A stretch of DNA of 49,390 nucleotides from contig CANREH010000013.1 in the NCBI GenBank assembly GCA_947629585.1, forward strand, positions 1 through 49,390, read 5' to 3'. Of the stretch, positions 26,339 through 35,586 are shown one piece after another; positions within the stretch are counted from its first letter, which is position 1; each line of letters starts with the position of its first letter. This DNA comes from an uncultured Lachnospiraceae bacterium. Its GTDB lineage: Bacteria; Bacillota; Clostridia; Lachnospirales; Lachnospiraceae. The position numbers were made by a program, and so were the translations under genes. The notes beneath the pieces were generated by a model, which saw only the letters and a program-made list of their open reading frames with translations, searched no databases and was not told the origin of the DNA.

Positions 26339-26358
26339 GAAGGGACAAAATTTTTTAC

Positions 26359-26387
26359 TTGCAATATACCCCTATGGGGTATATAAT
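26359..26387 (+). promoter_or_regulatory. CsoR-type operator inside copper operon promoter
   Basis: TTGCAA (26359-26364), a 17-base spacer, TATAAT (26382-26387). The spacer is exactly filled by the palindrome TATACCCC-TAT-GGGGTATA (26365-26383), which matches the known CsoR operator type (TACCCC..GGGGTA). Bound repressor would occlude RNA polymerase until Cu(I) releases it. Confidence 0.85.
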
Positions 26388-26435
26388 AGGTTCAGTGGTT
26401 GATAAATATTTCATGGAAACAGGAAAGGAGGCTTT

Positions 26436-26738
26436 ATGGAGGAACAAACATGCTGCTGCCATAAGACAAAGGAGCGCACGGAAGAGGAGTATAAGGATCT
26501 GATCCACCGCCTGAACCGGATTGAGGGGCAGATCCGGGGCATCCGCGGCATGGTGGAGAAGAATGCCTACTGTACGGATATTTTAACCCAGGTCCAGGCG
26601 GCAACGGCTGCCTTAAACAGTTTTAATAAAGTGCTGCTGGCAAACCATATCAAAACCTGTGTGACAAGGGATATTAAAGAAGGAAAGGAAGAAACGGTGG
26701 ATGAGCTGGTGGCTGTGCTTCAAAAACTGATGAAATAG
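26436..26738 (+). CDS. csoR: CsoR-family copper-sensing repressor
   Basis: This 100-aa all-helical repressor belongs to the CsoR/RcnR (DUF156) family. The Cu(I) ligand set Cys-His-Cys is visible in AYCTDIL and NHIKTC, with LNRIEGQIRGIRGMV as the conserved N-terminal helix that helps bind DNA. An extra N-terminal CCCH cluster (residues 6-9) is unusual and might bind metal as well. AGGAGG precedes the ATG. It is the first gene of the copper operon and autoregulates through the palindrome at 26365-26383. The Cys-His-Cys pattern and the copper-gene neighbours favour copper over nickel or persulfide sensing. Confidence 0.92.
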   Translation: MEEQTCCCHKTKERTEEEYKDLIHRLNRIEGQIRGIRGMVEKNAYCTDILTQVQAATAALNSFNKVLLANHIKTCVTRDIKEGKEETVDELVAVLQKLMK

Positions 26739-26782
26739 CTGCATAAATCGGAAAATGACAGGAAAAGATAGGAGGAGACAGT

Positions 26783-27145
26783 ATGGGGACGGTGATTGTA
26801 GCGGTTTTGCTGGCTGCGGTGGTATTTTTTGCCGTCAGAAGCAGCCTGCCGCATTTTAGAGGGGAAGGCGGCTGCTGCGGCGGCAGCGGGGAGAAGCCGG
26901 AGAAAAAGAAGCTGGAAGGAAAGGAAATTGCAGAGAAGATTGTCCACATTGAAGGGATGCACTGTGAACACTGCAAAAACAGCGTGGAATCTGCGATTAA
27001 CCGGCTGGAAGGCGCTGTAGCGCATGTTTCCCTGAGAAAGAAGTTTGCAGTTGTGAAAATGGACAGGATGATTTCCGATGAAGAGCTGCGCACGGCAGTA
27101 GAGGGCGCTGCTTTTAAAGTAACGGGAATTGAAAGAAAACAGTGA
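26783..27145 (+). CDS. Membrane-anchored HMA-domain copper-binding protein
   Basis: The 120-aa protein has one N-terminal hydrophobic helix (about 3-18), a short Gly/Cys linker with GGCCGG, and a heavy-metal-associated domain (about 50-117) with the metal motif GMHCEHC. It would be tethered to the membrane and could pass Cu(I) to or from CopA. Whether the HMA domain is cytosolic depends on helix orientation; positively charged residues after the helix suggest a cytoplasmic C terminus. It sits between csoR and copA with 44-bp and 4-bp gaps. It is longer than a plain CopZ and anchored, so the role is inferred. Confidence 0.8.
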   Translation: MGTVIVAVLLAAVVFFAVRSSLPHFRGEGGCCGGSGEKPEKKKLEGKEIAEKIVHIEGMHCEHCKNSVESAINRLEGAVAHVSLRKKFAVVKMDRMISDEELRTAVEGAAFKVTGIERKQ

Positions 27146-27149
27146 GGAG

Positions 27150-29684
27150 ATGGGAAAATTGGAGCAGTATACAGTGACAGGCATGAGCTGCGCAGCCTGC
27201 AGCGCAAGGGTGGAAAAAGCGGTATCGGCCGTTGCAGGCGTTCAGTCCTGCTCGGTCAGCCTGCTGACAAATTCTATGGGAGTGGAAGGACAGGCGGCGC
27301 CGGACGCCATAATCCGTGCCGTGGAGCAGGCGGGGTACGGAGCTTCCTTAAAAGGAGCGGCCAATAAGCAAAGCTCCCTGCCGGAAGCAGAGGATTCCTT
27401 AAAGGACAGGGAAACCCCGGTCTTAAGGAAGAGGCTGTTATCTTCTATCGGTTTTTTGCTTGTGCTTCTGTATTTTTCTATGGGGCATATGTTCGGCCTG
27501 CCTGTTCCGGTATTTTTTGAGGGAAACCCGGTGGCTTTGGGATTGCTGCAGTTATTGCTGACAGTGGTAATTATGGTGATTAACCAGAAGTTTTTTATTA
27601 ACGGGTTCAAAAGCCTGTTCCGGCGTTCCCCGAATATGGATACTTTGGTGGCGCTCGGTGCAAGCGCGGCATTCCTTTACAGTACCTATGCCCTGTTTGC
27701 CATGACAGGGGCGCAGGCAGTTGGGGATTCAGAGCGGGCTATGCAGTATATGCATGAATTTTATTTTGAATCTGCGGCGATGATCCTTTCCCTGATTACG
27801 GTGGGGAAGATGCTGGAGGCACGTTCTAAAGGAAAGACCGTGGACGCTTTAAGAAGCCTGATGAAATTAGCGCCGAAGACGGCTGTGGTTTTGAAGTATG
27901 GACAGGAGACAGAGGTTCCTGTTGAGGAAGTCTCCAAAGATGATATTTTTCTGGTGCGTCCCGGGGAAAATATCCCGGTGGACGGGATTATTCTGGAAGG
28001 GGAGAGCGCAGTCAATGAATCTGCTCTGACAGGGGAAAGCATTCCCGTGGATAAGGCGGAGGGCGACAGAGTAAGCGCGGCAACCCTGAACCAGTCCGGT
28101 TTTTTGAAGTGCAGGGCAGTCCGGGTCGGCGAGGATACAACGCTTTCCCAGATTATTAAAATGGTCAGCGATGCGGCGGCTACCAAAGCACCTATTGCCA
28201 AAATTGCCGATAAGGTTTCCGGCGTCTTTGTCCCGGTCGTAATTGCCATTGCAGTCATTACGATGGTGATCTGGCTGCTTGCCGGGCAGAGCGTGGGCTT
28301 TGCGCTGGAGCGGGGCATTTCCGTCCTGGTGATTAGCTGCCCGTGTGCGCTTGGCCTTGCGACTCCGGTGGCGATTATGGTTGGGAACGGTCTTGGCGCA
28401 AGGAACGGCGTCATGTTTAAGACGGCGGCTTCGTTAGAGGAGACCGGGCGGGTGCAGATAGCTGCATTGGATAAAACCGGGACGATTACGAAAGGGGAGC
28501 CGCAGGTAACGGGAATCTTTCCTGACGGAGTGGCGGAGGAGACGCTGCTGTATTATGCAAACGCCCTGGAGAGAAAAAGTGAGCATCCCCTGGCGAGGGC
28601 GGTTCTTGCCTATGCGGAGGAAAAGGGGATAGAATATGCGGAGGTTTCTGAATTTAAGGCGCTGCCGGGAAACGGGCTGTCAGCAGTCCTGAAAGGGGAA
28701 ACACTGATTGGGGGAAATTATTCGTTTCTTAAGAAAAATATCAGCGGGCTGGAAGAGCGGTTCCCGGAGCTGAAAGGACAGGCGGAGGCTCTGGCGGAAG
28801 AAGGAAAGACGCCGCTGTTCTTCGCAAAGGGAGAGCAGTTCCTGGGAATGATTGCCGTTGCGGATGTTATCAAAGAGGACAGCCCGCAGGCGGTGAAAGA
28901 GCTTCAGAACATGGGAATCCATGTGGTGATGTTAACCGGGGATAATGAGAAGACGGCGAAAGCAATTGGGGCGCAGGCGGGCGTTGACGAGGTCATTGCG
29001 GGCGTTCTGCCGGACGGCAAGGAAAGTGTAATCCGTTCCTTAAAGAAAAAAGGGAAAACGGCAATGGTCGGGGACGGAATCAACGATGCCCCGGCGCTTA
29101 CCAGGGCGGATATCGGCATTGCGATTGGAGCAGGGACCGATATTGCGATTGACGCGGCGGATGTCGTACTGATGAAAAGCCGTTTAAGCGATGTTCCGGC
29201 TGCGATCCGCTTAAGCCGGGCGGTTTTGAGGAATATCCATGAAAACCTGTTCTGGGCGTTCTTTTATAATGTGATTGGGATTCCGCTGGCGGCAGGCGTT
29301 TATATCCATGCCTTTGGCTGGCGTCTGAACCCGATGTTTGGGGCAGCAGCGATGAGCCTGTCAAGCTTCTGCGTAGTAACTAATGCCTTACGGCTGAATC
29401 TGTTCCATATGGCAGACAGCAGTAAAGATAGAAAGATCAAAAAGAAAATCAATCAGAAAACGGAGGAAATGAACATGGAAAAAACAATGAAAATCGAAGG
29501 AATGATGTGCGGGCACTGTGAGGCAAGGGTAAAGAAATGTTTAGAGGCTCTTGCGGGGGTGGATTCTGCACAGGTAAGCCATGAAAAAGGGACGGCGGTG
29601 CTTACGTTAAATGCGGAAGTGGATGATGCTGTCCTGAAAAAGGCGGTAGAAGATCAGGACTATAAGGTGCTTGAGATTCAGTAA
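27150..29684 (+). CDS. copA: Copper-exporting P1B-type ATPase with C-terminal CopZ-like domain
   Basis: The about 844-aa ATPase has an N-terminal HMA domain (GMSCAAC), the TGES actuator motif ([10 protein letters not shown]), the transmembrane copper site CPC ([12 protein letters not shown]), the phosphorylation motif DKTGTIT, HP motif SEHPLA and the hinge GDGINDAP. It pumps Cu(I) out using ATP. After the last helices a linker leads to a second HMA domain (GMMCGHC) at the very C terminus, an unusual position. A start at ATG 27150 is preceded immediately by GAGGAG; a TTG at 27159 would have better spacing, and a TTG at 27129 overlaps the upstream gene. The C-terminal domain also has its own start site (see 29475). 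Confidence 0.93.
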   Translation: MGKLEQYTVTGMSCAACSARVEKAVSAVAGVQSCSVSLLTNSMGVEGQAAPDAIIRAVEQAGYGASLKGAANKQSSLPEAEDSLKDRETPVLRKRLLSSIGFLLVLLYFSMGHMFGLPVPVFFEGNPVALGLLQLLLTVVIMVINQKFFINGFKSLFRRSPNMDTLVALGASAAFLYSTYALFAMTGAQAVGDSERAMQYMHEFYFESAAMILSLITVGKMLEARSKGKTVDALRSLMKLAPKTAVVLKYGQETEVPVEEVSKDDIFLVRPGENIPVDGIILEGESAVNESALTGESIPVDKAEGDRVSAATLNQSGFLKCRAVRVGEDTTLSQIIKMVSDAAATKAPIAKIADKVSGVFVPVVIAIAVITMVIWLLAGQSVGFALERGISVLVISCPCALGLATPVAIMVGNGLGARNGVMFKTAASLEETGRVQIAALDKTGTITKGEPQVTGIFPDGVAEETLLYYANALERKSEHPLARAVLAYAEEKGIEYAEVSEFKALPGNGLSAVLKGETLIGGNYSFLKKNISGLEERFPELKGQAEALAEEGKTPLFFAKGEQFLGMIAVADVIKEDSPQAVKELQNMGIHVVMLTGDNEKTAKAIGAQAGVDEVIAGVLPDGKESVIRSLKKKGKTAMVGDGINDAPALTRADIGIAIGAGTDIAIDAADVVLMKSRLSDVPAAIRLSRAVLRNIHENLFWAFFYNVIGIPLAAGVYIHAFGWRLNPMFGAAAMSLSSFCVVTNALRLNLFHMADSSKDRKIKKKINQKTEEMNMEKTMKIEGMMCGHCEARVKKCLEALAGVDSAQVSHEKGTAVLTLNAEVDDAVLKKAVEDQDYKVLEIQ
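29475..29684 (+). CDS. copZ: Nested CopZ-like chaperone start inside copA
   Basis: In the same frame as copA, a perfect GGAGG (29462-29466) lies 8 bases before the ATG at 29475. Translation from there gives a 69-aa protein, [15 protein letters not shown] onward, the usual size of the free copper chaperone CopZ. Either a copZ gene fused to copA through loss of the intervening stop, or both the fused and the free forms are made. Free chaperone production is inference from the start signals; the domain itself is clear. Confidence 0.55.
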   Translation: MEKTMKIEGMMCGHCEARVKKCLEALAGVDSAQVSHEKGTAVLTLNAEVDDAVLKKAVEDQDYKVLEIQ

Positions 29685-29700
29685 AAAACGCAGGTTTTAT

Positions 29701-29757
29701 AAAAGGGGCTGCTGCAATAAGGAATCTGTAAGTTTCCCTGTTGCGGCGGCCCCTTTT
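29701..29757. terminator. Bidirectional terminator between copA and chemoreceptor gene
   Basis: A 17-bp stem AAAAGGGGCTGCTGCAA (29701-29717) with TTGCGGCGGCCCCTTTT (29741-29757), two G-U pairs, ends in TTTT on both strands. It serves the convergent copA and the minus-strand chemoreceptor. Confidence 0.8.
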
Positions 29758-29773
29758 CTGCCAGAAGCGGGAT

Positions 29774-31804
29774 TTAGGTCAAATCAAACTGATGAACCAT
29801 AGTATTTAACCTTGCTGCCTGGTTTGCAAGCTCTTCGGAAGTAGCGGAGCTTTCCTGGGCAATCGCGGAATTGTCCTGGATGCCCTGTGAAATGTCCTCA
29901 ATTCCAAGCCGGATCTGTTCCATATTGGTTGCCTGGATGGTTGCATTATTTGCCGTCTTGCGGATCAGGGCGTTGACGTTTTCAATCGCCTTGACGGAAT
30001 CCTTCAGAGAGGAAACCACGTCTTTTGCAATTTCATTTCCATGATTGATTTCTTCAATGGAAACATTAATCAGATCCCTGGTAGTCGTAGCGGCCTGGGA
30101 GCTTTCATCCGCAAGTTTCCCGATTTCGCTCGCGACAACGGCAAAGCCTTTTCCGACATCCCCGGCACGCGCCGCTTCAATGGAAGCGTTCAGTGCAAGG
30201 AGGTTTGTCTGATCCGCAATTTCCTCAATCGTATGGATAATGCTGACAACCTGTCTGGAGGTGTCGCTGATCTTATCCATAGCCTGCATCATCAGGTTCA
30301 TCTGCTGCTGGCTGTGATCCACGATGGAAGTAACGCGGTCGGTTTCCTTTGCAGACTGTTCTGCTTCCCTGCGGCTTGCCTGGATCTGTTCCGTAAAGGA
30401 AGAGGAGGTTGCCACTAATTCCTCTACGGCAGCCGCCTGATCGACGGAGCTTTCTGCGAGCCCCTGCCCGGCATTGGCAAGATCATCCGCGCCGGAGGAT
30501 ACTAAATCTGCGCTTTTATTGATTCCTTCCATAACGCCGATCATAGAGGCGGAAATATTCAGAAGGGCATCTTTTAATTTACGGAACTCGCCCACATAAT
30601 CATTCTTTAACTCAACCTTTAGTTTGCCATTGCTGATCTGCGTCAGGACTTCCGCCAGCTCGTCAATATAGACGATATATTCTTTCAGCCGATCAACGGT
30701 CCTGCTGATCGAATCTCCAAGCTCGCCGATCTCGTCATGGGTGGTGATAACAAGCTCAACGTCCAAATCACCGTCAGCCAGCTTCTGCGCTGTTTTGTTA
30801 AGCTCCAGGATTGGCTTCGTGATGTTGTCTGCGGTTTTGCGGATTCCCATCAAAATGATAAAGATACCGACAGCAAAGACAATCAGAAGAATAATGATAG
30901 TATAAATCAGTGCAGAAAAATACTCTAAAGAAGGCATATTGCTGAGGACGGTAAAGCTGGTGTCCCCGACTTCCATAATATAGCCGTACTTTGTGCTGCC
31001 ATTGATCTTATATTTTAGAAACTCAGAAGTATCGTTCTGGAAAGCGTTAACTACATTCTGGGAAATGCTTATTTCGGAAATATTTTTCTGGATAATGCTT
31101 TCATCCGGATGATAAATAATAGATCCGCCTTTGGAAAAGAGAATGACATAGCCGTTATTTCCGATGACACACTGCTTCATTACTTCGCTGACATGGGACA
31201 GGGAAATGTCAATTCCGGCAACGCCGAGGAAACCGCCGCCTGCGTCATGAATCGGGGCAACTGCGCTTAAGATGGTAAGGCCGGTGCTGGAGTCAATATA
31301 AGGCTCTGTCAGGACGGCGTTTCCGGCCTTTGCATCGTTATACCACGGGCGCGTCGTAATATCCCAGTCTGCGCCGGAAGTGAAATCGTCGGACTGCGTA
31401 ATCATACTGGCGTCGTCGTCGGCAATCCAGGTCGCCAGGATATTATCCGGATCGATTGCGGCGATATTGACAAGATCTTCATGTAAGGACTGGAAACTGG
31501 AGTGGTTTAAAAGGCTTGCGCCCGCTCCGGTATCCTCCATGATCTGCCGGACAGCAGGATTGGCCGCCATCTGCTCTGCCATTCGTATGTACTTGTCAAA
31601 GAAGTCTGCTAATTCGTATGCGGTGGATTCGGATTCTAGAGTTAATTCAGATTTCTTGCTTGATAGAACCGTAGAACGGACGATTAAGAGCGTTACAACT
31701 GCTACGATTAGAAAAATAACGAATACATTTCTTCCAACTTGCAGCATGATTTTAGATGCAATCTTTCGATCAGACTGCCTTAGTTTTTTTTGTTTCTCCC
31801 CCAT
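29774..31804 (-). CDS. Methyl-accepting chemotaxis protein with dCache domain
   Basis: The 676-aa receptor has a transmembrane helix at about 27-50, a large extracellular dCache_1 domain (to about 285) with TTRPWYNDA, EPYIDSSTG and GVAGIDISL, a second helix at about 288-312, a HAMP domain, and the cytoplasmic signalling hairpin with EEIADQTNLLALNASIEAAR and [18 protein letters not shown]. The R-x-WY, Y and D residues fit the amino-acid-binding type of dCache, with Trp where the upstream Tyr is usual. It would bind CheA/CheW and bias flagellar rotation. Its own promoter lies at 31866-31894. No other chemotaxis genes are next to it. Confidence 0.93.
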   Translation of the reverse strand: MGEKQKKLRQSDRKIASKIMLQVGRNVFVIFLIVAVVTLLIVRSTVLSSKKSELTLESESTAYELADFFDKYIRMAEQMAANPAVRQIMEDTGAGASLLNHSSFQSLHEDLVNIAAIDPDNILATWIADDDASMITQSDDFTSGADWDITTRPWYNDAKAGNAVLTEPYIDSSTGLTILSAVAPIHDAGGGFLGVAGIDISLSHVSEVMKQCVIGNNGYVILFSKGGSIIYHPDESIIQKNISEISISQNVVNAFQNDTSEFLKYKINGSTKYGYIMEVGDTSFTVLSNMPSLEYFSALIYTIIILLIVFAVGIFIILMGIRKTADNITKPILELNKTAQKLADGDLDVELVITTHDEIGELGDSISRTVDRLKEYIVYIDELAEVLTQISNGKLKVELKNDYVGEFRKLKDALLNISASMIGVMEGINKSADLVSSGADDLANAGQGLAESSVDQAAAVEELVATSSSFTEQIQASRREAEQSAKETDRVTSIVDHSQQQMNLMMQAMDKISDTSRQVVSIIHTIEEIADQTNLLALNASIEAARAGDVGKGFAVVASEIGKLADESSQAATTTRDLINVSIEEINHGNEIAKDVVSSLKDSVKAIENVNALIRKTANNATIQATNMEQIRLGIEDISQGIQDNSAIAQESSATSEELANQAARLNTMVHQFDLT

Positions 31805-31865
31805 TTTTTACACCCTTGTACCTTTCTGGCATACAGCCTGTGTGAATAAATTGTTACCAAGTTTC

Positions 31866-31894
31866 AGTTTATCATAACCAAAAGGCGATTGCAA
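31866..31894 (-). promoter_or_regulatory. Promoter of the 29.8-kb chemoreceptor gene
   Basis: On the minus strand TTGCAA (31894-31889), 17-base spacer, TAAACT (31871-31866), about 60 bp before the ATG. Confidence 0.55.
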
Positions 31895-31971
31895 TGATTT
31901 TTGTGGGAAATGAGCGGTTAATTTTTCGCAAAATTTACCAAACCGGAGCGGAAGCCGGGCTGTAATCAAAA

Positions 31972-32000
31972 TTGACAAAAAACCGGGAATATGCTATGCT
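31972..32000 (+). promoter_or_regulatory. Promoter of aspS
   Basis: TTGACA (31972-31977), 17-base spacer, TATGCT (31995-32000). Initiation near 32007 leaves a leader of about 50 nt, too short for a T-box. Confidence 0.65.
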
Positions 32001-32058
32001 TTTTCCTATGGAAATCTAAGAAAGGAGCAGCCAAAAACGTTTATTGGCATGGTAGGTT

Positions 32059-33804
32059 ATGGAAAGTATTTACAGAGATTGTACGCTGGATCAGGTAAGT
32101 GAAGGTGATATTGGAAAAGAGATTAAAATTGCGGGATGGCTGGAGAATATCCGCGATCATGGCGGCGTGTCATTTATTGATGTCAGGGATATGTATGGCG
32201 TAATGCAGGTGGTAATGCGCAATACCAGCCTGCTGCATGGTTTAAATAAGGAAGATTGTATCAGCGTGACCGGCGTGGTGGAACAGAGGGACGAGGAAAC
32301 GTATAACCCGAAAATCCCGACCGGGACGATTGAGCTGGAAGCGCATGAAGTAGAGATTCTGGGAAAAGTATATACCCAGCTCCCGTTTGAAATTGCCACA
32401 TCCAAAGAAATCCGGGAGGATCTCCGTCTGAAATACCGTTATCTTGACTTAAGGAACCGGAAGGTAAAGGATACGATGATTTTCCGTTCCAAAGTGATTA
32501 GTTTCCTTCGGGAAAAGATGACACAGATGGGATTCTTGGAAATCCAGACCCCGATTCTGTGCGCGTCTTCCCCGGAGGGCGCGAGGGATTATATCGTGCC
32601 TTCCCGGAAATATAAGGGAAAGTTCTATGCCCTGCCGCAGGCGCCGCAGCAGTATAAGCAGCTTTTGATGGTATCGGGATTTGATAAATATTTCCAGATT
32701 GCGCCGTGCTTCCGGGACGAGGATGCGCGCGCGGACCGCTCGCCGGGAGAATTTTACCAGCTTGACTTTGAAATGAGCTTTGCGACGCAGGAGGATGTGT
32801 TTAAAGCCGGGGAGGAAGTGCTTTCTGCCACATTTGAGAAATTTGCGCCGGAAGGCTTTGCCGTGACGAAGGCGCCGTATCCGGTCATCAGTTACCAGCA
32901 GGCTATGCTTGCGTTCGGAACGGACAAGCCGGATTTAAGAAACCCGCTCCGCATTATAGATGTCACGGAGTTTTTCCAGAGATGCACGTTTAAGCCGTTC
33001 CATAAAAAGACGGTCCGGGCTGTCAATGTCCATGCAAAGCTGTCCAAAGGCCAGCATGAGAAGCTGTTAAAGTTTGCGCAGTCCATCGGCATGGGCGGTC
33101 TTGGCTATCTGGAGGTATTGGAGGATCGTTCCTATAAGGGGCCGATTGACAAATTCATTCCGGAAGAGATGAAGAAAGAGCTGGCGGATTTGGCGGGACT
33201 TTCCGCCGGGGATACGATTTTCTTTATCGCGGATAAAGAGGAGCGGGCAAATTTATATGCAGGCCAGATCCGCACGGAACTTGGCGAACGCCTTGATCTG
33301 ATTGAAAAGAACGCATATCGGTTCTGTTATATCAATGATTTCCCGATGTTTGAACGGGACGAGGAGACAAAGAAAATCGGGTTCACGCATAATCCGTTTT
33401 CCATGCCGCAGGGCGGTCTTAAGGCTCTTATGGAGAAGGATCCGTTAGAAATCCTTGCTTATCAGTACGACATTGTATGCAACGGCGTGGAGCTTTCTTC
33501 CGGCGCTGTCAGAAACCACGATATGCAGATTATGGTAAAGGCATTTGAGATTGCAGGCTATGATGAGGAAGTCCTGAAAGAAAAGTTTGGGGCATTGTAT
33601 CATGCCTTCCAGTTTGGCGCGCCGCCGCACGCAGGCATGGCGCCGGGCATTGACCGTATGATTATGCTGCTTAGAAATGAGGAAAATATCCGGGAAGTCA
33701 TTCCGTTCCCGATGAGCGGTACGGCGCAGGATTTGATGTGCGGCGCGCCGAATGAAGTGACGGAGCAGCAGTTGCGGGAAGTTCATATTAAGGTAAGACA
33801 GTAA
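32059..33804 (+). CDS. aspS: Aspartyl-tRNA synthetase
   Basis: This 581-aa class IIb synthetase has the N-terminal OB-fold anticodon-binding domain (about 1-110; GWLENIRDHGGVSFIDVRD), class II motif 2 around CFRDEDARADRSPGEFYQLD, the bacterial insertion (GAD) domain in the middle, and motif 3 GMAPGIDRMIMLL near the C terminus. It charges tRNA-Asp. The start matches the family N terminus, but its ribosome binding signal is poor: GTAGG is only 3-4 bases away, while a strong AAAGGAG (32021-32027) sits 31 bases upstream. A good terminator follows, so the gene is monocistronic. Confidence 0.95.
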   Translation: MESIYRDCTLDQVSEGDIGKEIKIAGWLENIRDHGGVSFIDVRDMYGVMQVVMRNTSLLHGLNKEDCISVTGVVEQRDEETYNPKIPTGTIELEAHEVEILGKVYTQLPFEIATSKEIREDLRLKYRYLDLRNRKVKDTMIFRSKVISFLREKMTQMGFLEIQTPILCASSPEGARDYIVPSRKYKGKFYALPQAPQQYKQLLMVSGFDKYFQIAPCFRDEDARADRSPGEFYQLDFEMSFATQEDVFKAGEEVLSATFEKFAPEGFAVTKAPYPVISYQQAMLAFGTDKPDLRNPLRIIDVTEFFQRCTFKPFHKKTVRAVNVHAKLSKGQHEKLLKFAQSIGMGGLGYLEVLEDRSYKGPIDKFIPEEMKKELADLAGLSAGDTIFFIADKEERANLYAGQIRTELGERLDLIEKNAYRFCYINDFPMFERDEETKKIGFTHNPFSMPQGGLKALMEKDPLEILAYQYDIVCNGVELSSGAVRNHDMQIMVKAFEIAGYDEEVLKEKFGALYHAFQFGAPPHAGMAPGIDRMIMLLRNEENIREVIPFPMSGTAQDLMCGAPNEVTEQQLREVHIKVRQ

Positions 33805-33823
33805 AATTTTAGCGGGATTTTGA

Positions 33824-33871
33824 GGCTATCGCAGAAACGGATGGAAATTCGTAAGGCGGTAGCCTTTTTTT
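33824..33871 (+). terminator. Intrinsic terminator after aspS
   Basis: GGCTATCGC (33824-33832) pairs with GCGGTAGCC (33856-33864), one G-U pair, followed by seven T. Confidence 0.8.
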
Positions 33872-33902
33872 AAGATTTGTATAAAAAAATTTTTGATTGC
33901 CA

Positions 33903-33930
33903 TTTACTGTCAGAAATGTTACAGTATAAC
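33903..33930 (+). promoter_or_regulatory. Likely promoter of the seven-gene operon
   Basis: TTTACT (33903-33908), 16-base spacer, TATAAC (33925-33930), about 65 bp before the first start codon. Confidence 0.45.
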
Positions 33931-33994
33931 AGGAAGCAGTAAGGAATAAGTATTGAAGGAAAGGAAAAGCTGAGGATATAGCATGGTATAGATT

Positions 33995-35032
33995 ATGAAA
34001 AACGGAAAAAAGTGGGGCTTGCTTTTTCTTGTACTTGTAGCTTTGACAGTGTTTGCCGTCGTATCGCAGAGTGAGAATTTTTCGTTTGCGCAGTTTCAGG
34101 ACACGCTGAAGCATTCGTCTCCCGGCTGGATGTTAGCGGCGGCGGTAAGCATGGCGGGATTTATTTTCTTTGAAGGGATGGCAATTCTTTGTATCCTCAG
34201 AGTTTTTGGATATCAGAAAGGGTTCGGCAGGGGATTTTTATATTCGGCGGCGGATATTTATTTTTCCTCGATTACGCCGTCGGCGACAGGCGGGCAGCCT
34301 GCGAGCGCTTATTTTATGATGAAGGATGAGATTCCGGGAGCGGTCGTGACAATATCGTTAGTGGCGAACATGATTATGTATACTTTGGCGTTGCTGACGG
34401 TTGGGACGGCGGGAATGGCGTTAAGACATGAGCTGTTTTTTCATTTTCATCTGCCGAGCCGGATCTTCATTGCGCTTGGCTATGTGATTTTATGGGGTTT
34501 GGCGATCGCTTTTTGTATGCTGATTGTGAAACCGAGGATTTTGGAGAGGATCTGCCTGTTTTTTTTAAGGCTTGGAAAAAAGATACGCCTTATCAAAAAT
34601 GAAAGCCAGAAAAGAAAAGCGGTTTACCATGCCATGAAAGAATACCGTCAATGTGCGGCTGTCATGGCAGATCATAAGTTTATTTTTGTTATGGCGTTTC
34701 TTTTTAATTTACTGCAGCGTATTTCCCAGATTACCGTGACCTTTTTTGTCTATCTGGCGATTGGCGGCAAAGTGAAAACGGCAATAGACATCTGGTTTGT
34801 CCAGGGCTTTGTGGCAGTCGGCACTTACAGCGTCCCGATTCCGGGCGGGATGGGCGTGGCGGATTATTTATTGCTTGACGGCCTGGGAAATTTTATGGAA
34901 GAAGCAGGGGCTGTCAATCTGGAGTTAATCAGCAGGGGGCTGTCCTTTTATGTCTGCATGGCGGTAAGCGCGTTTACGGTATTTTTAGGGATGTTTTGTA
35001 TCATGAAGAAAAAGAGGGGCTCTAAAAAGTGA
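33995..35032 (+). CDS. YbhN/UPF0104-family flippase-like membrane protein
   Basis: The 345-aa polytopic protein, with about eight hydrophobic helices, resembles the lysylphosphatidylglycerol synthase transmembrane (UPF0104, PF03706) family. The conserved pattern SSITPSATGGQPASAYFM around residues 90-107 and PIPGGMGVADYLL around residues 285-297 are typical. The MprF catalytic domain is absent, so it is not a lysyl-PG synthase by itself; family members are thought to translocate lipids or lipid-linked sugars. It heads a run of seven closely spaced genes and overlaps the next by 4 bases (GTGA). Confidence 0.85.
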   Translation: MKNGKKWGLLFLVLVALTVFAVVSQSENFSFAQFQDTLKHSSPGWMLAAAVSMAGFIFFEGMAILCILRVFGYQKGFGRGFLYSAADIYFSSITPSATGGQPASAYFMMKDEIPGAVVTISLVANMIMYTLALLTVGTAGMALRHELFFHFHLPSRIFIALGYVILWGLAIAFCMLIVKPRILERICLFFLRLGKKIRLIKNESQKRKAVYHAMKEYRQCAAVMADHKFIFVMAFLFNLLQRISQITVTFFVYLAIGGKVKTAIDIWFVQGFVAVGTYSVPIPGGMGVADYLLLDGLGNFMEEAGAVNLELISRGLSFYVCMAVSAFTVFLGMFCIMKKKRGSKK

Positions 35033-35586
35033 TAGAAAATAAAAAATATTCGTCCTGTTTCCAGTCTCCGATAGGGGAGCTTACGGCGGTGAGTGACGGG
35101 GAGCATATTGTCGGCCTGTGGATCAGCGGACAGAAATATTTTGCCGGGACGGTAAAAGAGGATATGGAAGAATCGCCGGGGCTGCAGATATTCCGGGATG
35201 CAAAGGACTGGCTTGACCGTTATTTTGCCGGGAAAAGGCCGCATCCCCTGGAGCTTCCCCTTGCGCCCTGTGGCAGTGAATTCCGTCATATGGTTTGGGA
35301 TCTTCTTTGTGAAATCCCTTATGGAGAAGTGACTTCCTATGGAGAGATTGCAAAAAAGATTGCGTTAAAAACAGGAAAAAAATCCATGTCCGCCCAGGCT
35401 GTCGGCGGCGCCGTCGGGCATAATCCGATTTCTATTATTATCCCATGCCACAGGGTAATTGGAAAAAACGGGGATCTTACCGGATATGCGGGAGGGCTGG
35501 AGATAAAAAGAACATTGCTTGCCCTGGAAGGATTTGATGTTAAAAATTTTGTAAATAAAAACGGGGAAGCGGGATGGAAAATTTAA
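35029..35586 (+). CDS. ogt: Methylated-DNA-protein cysteine methyltransferase
   Basis: The 185-aa repair protein has the active-site motif PCHRVIGKNGDLTGYAGG with the acceptor cysteine, and the preceding helix-turn-helix region PYGEVTSYGEIAKKI. It directly removes alkyl groups from O6-alkylguanine and is consumed in the reaction. The N-terminal domain lacks the Ada regulatory zinc site, so it is Ogt/AGT type. GTG start at 35029 overlaps the preceding stop. The last 13 bases overlap the next gene. Confidence 0.93.
   Translation: MIENKKYSSCFQSPIGELTAVSDGEHIVGLWISGQKYFAGTVKEDMEESPGLQIFRDAKDWLDRYFAGKRPHPLELPLAPCGSEFRHMVWDLLCEIPYGEVTSYGEIAKKIALKTGKKSMSAQAVGGAVGHNPISIIIPCHRVIGKNGDLTGYAGGLEIKRTLLALEGFDVKNFVNKNGEAGWKI

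Noticed and set aside
31995..32058. T-box leader before aspS
   Set aside because: The leader from the predicted start is only about 50 nt and lacks specifier or antiterminator features.
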